DNA of 64,000 nt from Polytrichum commune (lineage: Eukaryota > Streptophyta > Polytrichopsida > Polytrichales > Polytrichaceae), in assembly GCA_950295325.1 (NCBI GenBank), contig OX485806.1, positions 15,254,001-15,318,000 on the forward strand. Reading direction: 5' to 3'. Of this stretch, positions 46,816 through 56,882 are shown one piece after another. The notes beneath the pieces are model-generated. The model was not told the DNA's origin. It worked only from the letters and a program-made list of their open reading frames with translations, and searched no databases. The translations under genes and the position numbers were made by a program. Every line of letters begins with the position of its first letter. Position 1 is the first letter of the stretch.

Positions 46816-47605
46816 GGCCTGGGCACAGTGGATGTTCTAGGGGTAGAATACAATACCCCCTTTGGATTTTAAGGGCATGTAGATGACAAAACTTCATATA
46901 CATTGAAGAAAAAAGGTTTTGAAAATTTGAGTTGATATGCATTTATTGTGCAATTTACAACCCCTTGCACGCGTGTGCCCATTGGGGCCTAGATGAAGGT
47001 AGATGTTCTAGGGGGGTATGTACAACATCCACATGAGATTTTGATTTCAAAGCCATGTGGAGGAGAGAATTGCATCAATATTTATAAAATAAAGGCTACG
47101 AAAACTGAGTTAATATGCATTTGTTGTGAAATTTCTAAGATGGGCCTAGGTGAAGGTGGAACTTCTAGAGGTGTACAACACAATTTTCCATTTTCCATTT
47201 TGATTTAGAGCCATGTGGAGATGAGATTTGCATTAGTATTGAAAACCAAAGTTTTGGAAACCGTGTTGATGTGCATTTGTTTGCCGGATGGGCCAAGGTG
47301 AAGGTGGACGTTCTAGAGGAGTTTGGCACAACAACTCCCATGAGGTTTTAATTTCAAAGCCATGTAGAGGAGAGAATTGCATCAATATTTATAAAATAAA
47401 ATAAAATAAAATAGAGTTGATATGCATTTGTTATAGAATTTACAAGGTGTGGCCAAGGTGAAGGTGGGTGTTCTAGGGGAGTACAACACAACGCCCCTCC
47501 CCTCCCCTCCCCCTAGCGGGATTGATTTCAAGGGCATGTAGAGGGGAAACTTTAATCAATATTGAAAACCGCCCTAGTGTGATTTGTCATGAAATTTGGG
47601 CGGTG
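46816..47605 (+). repeat. Tandem array of about 155-bp units, five copies
   Basis: Units start near 46816, 46984, 47139, 47288 and 47448. Each runs through GGGCC(T/A)AGGTGAAGGTGG, GTTCTAG(G/A)GG, a variable pyrimidine-rich patch, TTTCAAAGCCATGTAGAGG, AGAATTGCATCAATATT and TTGATATGCATTTGTT, and then begins again. Copies differ by point changes and small indels, including an AAATA microsatellite in the fourth and a CCCCTCC tract in the fifth. A partial unit recurs near 47995-48065. It encodes nothing. This is a diverged satellite or minisatellite. Confidence 0.85.
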
Positions 47606-47659
47606 GGTCATAGGTGAAGGTAATATGTTTTAGTCATGTAGATGTGCCTTACATAAGTA

Positions 47660-47985
47660 CTTTTCTGTGTGCACCCACTTCTTGTAGGATGTGTAGGATA
47701 TGAACATGCAATTAGTGCAAGATAATTAGCAAATCCAACTCGAGCTCATAGCCATTTGCCTCATGATTTTTGGAGCTCATAAAATATCTTATTCATTATC
47801 CAAAAATAAAATCTTTTGTGCTCATCAAGTGGTTAGATAGTCCCTGCCTCAATCATGTTGATTGTTGAGCCTAGAAATGTTAGCTTATTTTGAGTACTAG
47901 TTCATTCTCTCTTAGATCCACACCTAATCACATACCACTCAAATATAGGTGTCCAAATTATTTTTTTGTTCGATCTAGGCACATC
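47660..47985. repeat. Dispersed repeat family 3, copy 3
   Basis: ACATGCAATTAGTGCAAGAT, TTAGCAAATCCAACTCG, ATCTTATTCATTATCC, CTTAGATCCACACCTAATC and a final CACATCTACCTTACG. Confidence 0.55.
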
Positions 47986-48146
47986 TACCTTACGTGCTAG
48001 AGATTTTGATTTCAAACGCTTGTAGAGGAGAGATATTCATCAATATCAAAATTGAAGTTTATATGGATTTGGATTCTAAAGGATTGAAATGGCTTCAAGA
48101 TCTCAACGTCCCCTTTAAAGGCTTTCACAGGCAAGCACACCCCAAC

Positions 48147-48646
48147 CACGGGTAGATCACTTAGTGCATTTTAAAAACGACGTGCGGCATAATATAGAGA
48201 GGATTAAAATCATTTGAAATAAAAATTATAAAGGAATTCCAAATAATGAAGGGGCCATTAAATGTAGACAATCCCATTATAAGTAAGTTAGATGGACATA
48301 AAACGCGGGCCATTAATTTTTTGTAAAATTAATATAGGGGCTGAAGATAAGGATCCTAGAAGGTATGTTTAGTATGATATGTAAATGGGTTTAGGACTCA
48401 CGGGGATGGATGATAATTGGGATTTCCGTCTGTTCAAAAATGACTTAAAAGGAATATAGAGTACAAAAAATTGCAGTGACTTGGACAATATAAGTAATGG
48501 AAGGGTGCAAACAAATGGGCCATTTTTGAAATTTAAGTAATTATAGGGAGGCTTTAATTCAACCCTTGAAGGTAAATAGCCCCAAAACAAAAAAAACCCC
48601 TAGCCGCACGTGGTGCACAAAAATGCCTTAGAGTGATCTACCCGTG
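48147..48646. mobile_element. hAT-type MITE, copy 2
   Basis: The left end CACGGGTAGATCACT and right end AGTGATCTACCCGTG are exact inverted repeats, and similarity continues inward to GACGTGCGGC / GCCGCACGTG. Exact 8-bp direct repeats ACCCCAAC flank it (48139-48146 and 48647-48654). It is 500 bp and non-coding. Intact ends and target duplication suggest fairly recent insertion. Confidence 0.9.
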
Positions 48647-48755
48647 ACCCCAACCCCTATAAAACTTGAGCATGTCAATGGGTCTGACATGAGCATACTC
48701 ATGCCAATTTACCCATGAAATAACAACCTCTAAAATAAAAACACCCACATAGAAA

Positions 48756-48811
48756 ACAAACAAACAAACAAGCAAGCAAGCAAGCAAGCAAACAAACAAG
48801 CAAACAAACAA
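48756..48811. repeat. (CAAA/CAAG)n microsatellite
   Basis: About fourteen tetranucleotide units alternating CAAA and CAAG. Confidence 0.9.
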
Positions 48812-49077
48812 AAACCTTTTCAATCTTTTTCTAGAAAAGGAAAAACTGGAAAACACACAACGTAAGGTGGCTCAAGCGAGGTTGAGATACCAAAAGAGGT
48901 TGGGATACCAAGAGAGTACTTGAAGCAACCGCAAACGAATATGCAAGCCCTACGACTTTCGAACGATTCAAGATGCCAACCTTCTCCCTTGGGAGTAGAT
49001 CTATGCTTTGCTAAGTTTTTGCCCATCATAAGAGACCAATCATATGTCGGAAGGTGTGGACCATAGGTACACTTTTA

Positions 49078-49305
49078 CTCTCTCCGTTCCAAAATGATTG
49101 TCCTACTCCCCCAGAGTTTTCTGTCCCAAAAAAATTTTCCGAGATCAAATGTTTATTGATTTTGTTGATGTAGAAATTGTTTAACACACCAAATTGTTTT
49201 AAAAAAATTCTACATCACCAAAATAAGAAAACATTTGATCTCGGATAATAATTTTGGGACTGAAAACTTTGGGGGAGTAGGACAACCATTTTGGGACGGA
49301 GGGAG
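49078..49305. mobile_element. Stowaway MITE (Tc1/mariner type)
   Basis: The ends CTCTCTCCGTTCC and GGGACGGAGGGAG match the Stowaway terminal consensus and are flanked by TA on both sides (49076-49077, 49306-49307). The 228-bp element is one long imperfect palindrome: TACTCCCCCAGAG...GGGGGAGTA, then GAGATCAAATGTTT...AAACATTTGATCTC, then GATGTAGAA...TTCTACATC. Mobilised in trans by mariner-like transposase; none is visible here. Confidence 0.9.
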
Positions 49306-50571
49306 TATCATTTTTGAGTGTTGGTCTAAACGTCACGGAGATTGAACCCTCCAAAATGAATAAGCACCTCAAGAGCAAGCGATATTGTTATCACAAGTCA
49401 ATATATACACCATTGCATCTCTAACACTAGGAGGATGATCTTTGTATAATTTGGGAAAATTGGTACTCTAAGCTTCAAGAATAAACTTCAATGAATGGGG
49501 AGAACCGACTAGTAGTTGTAGATGAACCAGTTGAGTTTGACAAATGACCAATTGGAGTTCAAGACTTCAGGATAATTACCCGTCATTTTAGAGGAATCTA
49601 TAGAATATACCTCAAATTTCTAAAGAAAAAGCCGGAAGATCACAACATGTAACTGGTTGGACTTGGAACAACTAGGATTTTGACTGATTAAATAAAATAT
49701 TATACATACAAATCAAACTAAGAAAGTGCAATTAAAGCGTTAACTGGTGAAGCCTAATTAATTGTAAAGTTTCATAGAAAATATTACTAATTAATTAATA
49801 ATTACTAATTAATTAGGATTAATTAGTATAGATTTTTTATCAATGTTTTTATATTGTTTACATGGACATTTATCTAGATACCAAACTAGGCTTAGCCCTT
49901 GTGCTCAATTATGCTCGATTACACTTTGTCGCATTCATCAAATCACCATTCATCTCTTCGTTGGTTTTCTCACTAGTTTCACAAGTACACATGTGCATGC
50001 TACTTGTTTTTGGTTCATACTCTCGTTTTTGGTGATTGCAACATCCAAGTTTGGTACATAGACTTGTTTGTTTTGTAGGTATTGTTGTGAGGAGATAGTG
50101 AGGAGGATGAGCATTGTCCACCTTTTGAAGCTATTGTCGCAATGTAGGGAAACCACAATCTTCAAAGGTGAGTGTAGGTATAAGTTTCAACTTGGTCATG
50201 CCTTTCTACCATGGCTTTCATATGTTCTTTTTGTCTTCACTTGGCTTCCTTTGGTCTTGTCTTCCTTGAAAACATTAACTATGCTTCCCCCTCTTTGAGT
50301 GCCCACCAATTGCAAATAAGTGTTTATTCTCTCAAGTGGTTGGTCCCCTTACTCTCTTCATGAGGGCCTTTGAGAGCCCACCCCACTGGGCCCAACCGTG
50401 GTTGTAGCCGAAAGTAGAGGGAGAAAACAAAGGTATGAGAGAAATATGACATCCCAACATGTTGTACATTAGAGATTCCCTGGGTGGAGACTTTATTTGG
50501 AGATGACAATCTTCAACGCAAGTATGATATTAGACTTTATTATTCAGACTTTATTTTGAGATGAGCTCATA
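49306..50571. other. Intergenic DNA with an inverted CCGGTT repeat copy
   Basis: The reverse-oriented copy of the CCGGTT repeat occupies about 49495-49690 (AACCAGTTGAG, GACCAATTGG, TGTAACTGGTTGGACTTGG). 49755-49830 is a palindromic ATTAATTA-rich patch. The rest is unassigned. Confidence 0.45.
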
Positions 50572-50982
50572 GTGCCGCTTATGGTATACGCACATCTTCT
50601 TGATGTGCAATGTTCACACTTTAAGAATAGCATGGGGACATTTCTGCATGCTAACCAAAACCCATTGACCTTGATAATATGGCAAAAACTCAACATAAAG
50701 TTAGTGTTGGCTTTGAAACTAAGTGAGTTTCACAAGCTTGTTGAGATTGCAGTTGTTCAAATCATGTGGATTGTGGAAGATGAAATAAAGTTTTCCATTC
50801 TAACGTGCATGAAAACTCACCTCATAAACAACTTGAGGGATCATTTGGGATTGGTTGTGAGGATATTCTATTAGCCATTCTGTAGGCTAGATAACTATCA
50901 AATTGATGAGGCTTACGCTCATTGGCGAGAGGTGAAGGACATGTACTCTATTGGTGTAATGACAATTCTAAATGCCATTTAG
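50572..50982 (+). pseudogene. hAT transposase C-terminal (dimerisation domain) relic
   Basis: The open frame at 50572-50874 contains FHKLVEIAVVQIMWIVEDE, then FSILTCMKTHLINNLRDHL and LVVRIFY. These match the hATC dimerisation domain of plant hAT transposases in order (F-KLAEIA--V---VEDER-FS-L-FMK--LRN-L--HL-LVVRMF). After a stop at 50872-50874 the same frame resumes with DNYQIDEAYAHWREVKDMYS, which also fits the family's tail. No zinc finger or DDE region could be read upstream, so only the 3' end of an old autonomous element survives. Two hAT-type MITEs lie nearby (43.6 and 48.1 kb). Confidence 0.65.
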
Positions 50983-52560
50983 AATTTTTGTCCTTTGTGA
51001 TTTCAATTCCAGCTTCTTCATTTTTGCAAAAATGGTAATTGTAATTGCCAATATAGTTTCAACTCCAACCTTGTAGGTTGGCTATGTAGTTATGTAGAAT
51101 TGGCTCAAGAGGAGTATCAAGGATGTGTTGAATCTGTAGGGTGAGTTGTAGATTATTTTTAAACCCATCCTTTGGAATATTGAAATTTCTTTTGCCCATA
51201 TCTCACTCACTTATGCTTGTGTATACATATATGTGTGTGTAGCCTTGTTTCCATGACATCAACCTCCTCTTCCTAGGATTGTAAATTTTAGAATTGGAGC
51301 GAGACAATACAAACCATTTTATGCATGTTAGCTTTGTATTTTGGTCGCGCGTGCTCTTTCAAGAGCGAGTTCAATCCCCTCACATAGCAATTTCTTAAAG
51401 AGTTAAATTCATTGTGATTTTTGTGTCTACTATCCAAAAAAATTGTTACCACAAACTCAAGTGCAGGGAAGGTAATTTGCTAGAATCCCCAACTCTTATT
51501 GACTTATATGTAGCCATTTTAACCACTCAATCGCTAGGTTTCCATCCAATAAGTTTGCCAAACTCTTCTTTTTCTTCTTCTTGTTGGCATAGGAAGGACC
51601 CCACATGCTTGCCATATGCGCTACGTTGCTCTCTTCAATAAAGAGACGCTAGTAGAAGTCAAAACTCCCTATAGTTACCACCATATCATTTGTTAAGCTT
51701 ATTATTAATATGTTGCAAAATTTGAGGAATATTTTTGTCCTAGAAATATATGAGAAATGTGCTTACATAATGATCATAGAACTTCATGTAACATCCTCAC
51801 ATGTTTGTAACTTCCAAATATCATGAATTTTGAAAACCAAGGGATCCATCAATCTAGGGGAATAAAAAACATTCTTATGTATTTAGTTCTTACTTTTTAT
51901 ATAAGTGTGAGAAAAAATTAGCTAAATTTAGTCCTCCAAATCTCATGCTTTACAAGTTTTTTATTTTGATGCTTTTGTTTATTATGACTAAATGAAGAGT
52001 ATAGTGAACTTCAATATGTTCTTCGTGGTGTCAAATAGCAATTTGCATTCAACCATTGAGAACTTGAAGTTTGGTGATGATCACATTATAATTTTTTCTA
52101 GCAGGGATGAAGTTTATTGTTCTACTTTATTATCCTTGCACCTTTAAAACTTGAACTTAATCTATTGTCATGAAAATTTTGTGCATTTGGTGTTGGATAT
52201 TCATGCCATTTTTATTAGCCTCAAAATTTTATATCACAACATATTATTTATGAGATGAGAACATATTTCCCCTAAGGACAAAATGGAATGGTTGTTTATG
52301 AGGCAACTTGACACCAAACAAGCAATGCTTATTGATTGGCTTTCTTTTTTAAATTTACAATCTCAAAATTTGTCTTAAAAAAAGTTCATGGAAACACAAA
52401 TATTTTTGCAACGTTTCTTTACTCAATGATATTTAAATGAATGAAATGCTAGGCTTATTTTCAATTATTTGACTGATTAGGACCTAGAGAATTGACCAAA
52501 CATTGGATAAAAACAACTCTTACTATGATAAAGAGTGTCACTTTGCTATTGCATGTAAAA

Positions 52561-52601
<41 letters not shown>

Positions 52602-53544
52602 CTCTATACATCCACCTTTACAAATCCCACATATTGAAGAGTGACACTAATGTCTAAGTATATGATTCCATTTTTGTTTTCTCCCTAGACACATAACCAC
52701 ATAGAATCATAAGTATATTCTTTGTGCTAGACTTGTACCAATATGTTTATGGTTTGGGATTGCTCATCATCTCAAAGGATGAACATATTTCTTGGAAATG
52801 ACATTTCATACATTGATTAAATTTATATTGAAAAGATGTGAATAGACACCATGAATATAATGATAGTAACAACAATAATGAATTGGATGATGTATCATGT
52901 TTCAAACATAAATATGTACATGTCACATCTAGAATACATGGTCAATGTACAAAATGATTTGTATTAAAAAAAAGCAGTTGCATCAGAGTATATAAATTTA
53001 CAAATTCCACAACATCAACCAGCTTACATTTCATGCACAATTAGCGCTCAATTATTTAATCAATTATTTTAAATTCTAGTCATCCACACATGTAGTTGGG
53101 TGACGATTGCTTGCTTTAAGGGGGGAGGGGGGGGGGTAAATTAGATTATCATCCAAGAATCATACAATGACAAGATTTGAAACAATTCCAAGATGATCTC
53201 CAAACCTTCTTCGCCAATGAATTGTTCTCCTTTTCGTTCCAAATACTAAATGAGATGATGTACTCGAAAGCCAAATTCAAGTCTATTGATGGAACATATA
53301 CATCTTTTGAAATGAGTATGAGCATCCAATGAATTCTTTGCACGTTAAAGTCTAAAACCATAACTTGAGGACTTTCCACCTGTTTGAACACAATCAACTC
53401 ATAAAGTTCCAATTCTTTTGGCATTCTTGTCTTGAGCAAATGAAACAAATGAAGAGTCTATCTTGCTCACTTTCTTGAGGACTTTCCAACAAGCCAAGGT
53501 AAAAAGGCCTAATTCAATCACTTATCTTAATCAATCACCTATAT
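50983..53544. other. Intergenic DNA, AT-rich, no gene recognised
   Basis: A (TA)n tract lies at 52561-52599. Open frames at 51414-51641 (plus) and 53149-53448 (minus) have no resemblance I can name. Confidence 0.5.
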
Positions 53545-53884
53545 ATTTGAGTGGTGGGCAGTCAAGTGCGGATCCAAGAACATATACCAACAAGACATAT
53601 GTTTAAGAGAACTAAACTACATGCTCAAAATATGAACCCAATCTAGGCTTAAATGTCAACATAATTGGTGGGGGAGGGGGTCTACATGGTCATTTTATAT
53701 CTTCGACATTTTTTACTTTGAGAAATCATTGTAGCAACAAGGGAGATCCAAAAATTCCACAAATTGTTGCTAAAATCTCATCTCACAATTATGGATCTAC
53801 GAAAAAATTCTAGCTTTGAAATCCAAGTTCAAGAACGTGGTGAAGAACAATAACTAACCATTTAAGACACATTTACCTTACCAC
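53545..53884 (+). mobile_element. Decayed relative of TIR family 2
   Basis: Blocks CACCTATATATTTGAGTGG, TAAGAGAACTAAACTACATG, a poly-G-interrupted stretch and a terminal AAGACACATTTACCTTACC follow the family order at low identity. Confidence 0.35.
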
Positions 53885-55080
53885 CCATCAAACTCCACGT
53901 AACCATTTGAACAAATTGACCCCCCACCCCCCAACTTCAAATGTGCATTTTATGAGTGGTACCTACTCATCTCTTGCTCAAGTGTTCCTCAAATGAAGTG
54001 AATGAAGACTTCATTCCCAGATGTTCCAATAAGCTGTTACTCATCACTATGTTCTCAAAGATGACTGCGGATCATTCAAAAAATGTGTTCAAAGGACATT
54101 GAGAACCTTCACAAATTGGATGACATCACCCTTGTGACTTTGGTTCGAGTGGAGCATGGAGGAAACATGTTGAAAGTCCACCTACTGATGAATACAAATG
54201 ACACACCTTTCTACGATATTGAACAAGAAAACGGTAGAACCGTGAGGCTCTGTCCTTTCTTATGAAAGACTACAAGTGTAGTTGTATACTTTGCTCATGC
54301 CAGTCCATGGTTATTTACTATACCTATAACAAACTTTAACCAATCATAGTTTTTTTTCAATACATTTTAGGGAACAACTATAGTAAACTACATGTATATA
54401 ACTATAGTTAACTACATTTTTTGGCAGTTCAAATCGTGAACAACTATAGTTACGAAAGGCAACTAGTTAACTAATAGATGAAGTAGTTGGTTAGTTGTCC
54501 AAGGTATGCAAACTTTCATCATCCACCTTAAATAGACTCGACCAAAAAGAATAGGAACATGTAACGTCCAAGTGTGAACGCAAAGTGGTTAGGAAATTTG
54601 CTCTTGAAACATAAAACTTGATGCATAGTCTCCGTCCTACAGACAGAGCCAATAAAAGAGACGAGAAAATAGCCCACCTTCAAATTGGAACACCATGCGT
54701 ATGAGTATGATCTACACTATAAGATGTGTGGCACTGTCATGGCAAATTCGATTGTTAGATCAAAACAAGAAATGTCCAATCAAACTAACAATTACACACT
54801 ACAAAGATTATTATTTCCAAATCTTAAAATCGGCAACAAGAGTGCAAAGTGCATTTGTATGTATGTATGTATGTATTCATTCTTTCCTTTCAACTCTTAA
54901 AATGACTGTGGGCGTGTCAAGGCTTTGGGAAGTGAATGAGGGTTCGTAAGCTCTCATGCCACCAATAGATATCACATTTCCAAGTTCTAGGTTTCTTTTA
55001 TAGACTTGCTCCATTAGGTGTCATTTCATTGCCATACTTGTGGCTAACATTAAAAATCATTGCACTAAATTGATTTTCCC
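53885..55080. other. Intergenic DNA, no gene recognised
   Basis: 54365-54455 is dense in AACTATAGTTAAC-like palindromes. A (GTAT)n tract lies at about 54855-54876. Confidence 0.4.
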
Positions 55081-55356
55081 TTTAGGTGGTGATTAATAAA
55101 CTTCTTTGCACTATGAAATTAGTGCCACCAGAAGATCTAGGGTTTTTGGAGCCCAAATTGTCAAAGTGCCAGAAACTCCTAATGCAGCTTAGTATTAGGA
55201 GATGCCTTGGGAATGAGTGGCGCCGATTGCAAAGGGATTGTCCCTTGTAAGGTGAAAAGCATGCACCTATTCTATAAACTGCACCTGACAACATTCATTC
55301 CATGAAAACAACCACAGATACAAAATGTTGGGAGGCCAACTGACTGACAGATGGTG

Positions 55357-56640
55357 TCAAAAAATCAATCTTTGCCCTATAAGTCCATTCCAAATGAAAC
55401 AGTTGTGAACAAACCAAAAAGGCTCTTTTGAGTCAAGACTCCTGATCTCCTCCACTTGTCGACATATGAGGAAAATGCACCAGAGATGTGCAAAACAGCC
55501 TTGCCTATGGGCCCTTGTAGAACAATACCCACTCCTCGTGCACATAAATGGCATCCTTAAGGAGACCTATACACCCACTAGACCAATCTATCTGAAATTG
55601 AGTGTCTTTCTATGGTGTATGCGAAGCATTGTAAATGCAGTCTGTCAAGTTTGTTAGGTTTGTAAAAAATGCAAACTCGACATCACAGCTTCTGAGGAAA
55701 TACCATTTCTGCTAGAATCAAGTCTTTCAAGCGCAGTGGAGAGCGAGGGTAATGGGCATGATGGAAGGACATCACCTTTTTGCAAAATTTTGATGGGGCC
55801 TTGTAGTTGAAGACCACATGGTGATCCGCAAGCAAGAACGGAGGAATGACAATTTGGAACAAAACCTGGTCATAGAGGCTTAACTGCAACGGTTGCAGTT
55901 CATGGAATTGCAAAATTTGTACACTCGAGGTGTATCAGACGTCCTGAACCACATGAGTACCCTCCGGCTCTTGCTACTATCCAGTTAAAGAAGCCTTGTC
56001 TTCACAAAGTATACATGGCGCTCCACAGCTCAAGTCACCACCAGCCGGATGTTGCCACGTAATAGCAGATGAATTTTTTTTGTGATTGAATTGAAGCCCG
56101 CAGTGTCAGATGCCGCTGTCTTGGGTGATTCAAAAACCAACTATGACTCTCCCCAAGTGGTTTGTCCCCTTTTGCAACTGAGGTCATAATATCTTGGCAT
56201 GATCATGTATGTCGACAGTGTACACCTCCAAAAAGATATCGTACAAGAGCTCCTTATAGAGTTTCAAAAATTGGGTTCCATCGTTGTTGAGCTTCCAAAA
56301 TGCCTCGGACTTTCACCAACATAAGCACAGCCATCCCAAGCTAGGAGTATGGCATCCGCATAGTTCTAGCGGTGAGTCTCCGTACAGTTGCCCACACGAT
56401 AGGTCAGCAAAATGTTTAGAAAATGTTGGTTGCTTATTTGTGACTCAAGTTGAGTTAAAGCAATTGAAACTCAAAATTGGTAGCCACCAATGGACCTTGC
56501 CTTCCTCCTTGCTCCATATTCTGTTAAAGTTCCACATTGCTTGCAGGCCTGAAGAATAACAAATGTCACTGAATCAACTCGCACAGAACTTTGTCGGAGG
56601 CCAAAGAGGGTGTCAGGCTGGGCCATCAGTGCTTGCTCCA
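55357..56640 (-). pseudogene. Pentatricopeptide-repeat (PPR) protein relic
   Basis: Minus-strand fragments in shifting frames resemble plant-combinatorial PPR proteins. VRVDSVTFVILQACKQCGTL (about 56540-56610) matches the L-type motif V-PDSVTFV-VL-AC---GAL. LGMAVLMLVKVRGILEAQQ (about 56280-56345) recalls the VG-ALVDMYAKCG-IEDAQ motif. CFIWNGLIGQR (about 55380-55420) recalls VV-WNALI-GY. In-frame stops and shifts separate them, so no working protein is possible. It lies just downstream of the VAL-like gene on the same strand. Confidence 0.45.
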
Positions 56641-56882
56641 GATAATTTACACCTGTGAGTTTGATTTGGTTGCTCAGACGAGTAAAGTGGAAGTATAGGA
56701 TAGAGTTCAGTCCTACTCTGGAACAGAGCAAAAGCAACCATTATGATATTGTGGGTTCCTTTCAAGTCTGTGTTCTTTTTAGGATTATACTGTATGAGAA
56801 ACATTAATACAAAGATGAGGCAAGTATGGAAAATCATTTTGGCCTTGAAAATGGTTTCATATTTACATGCTTTATAAGGTAC

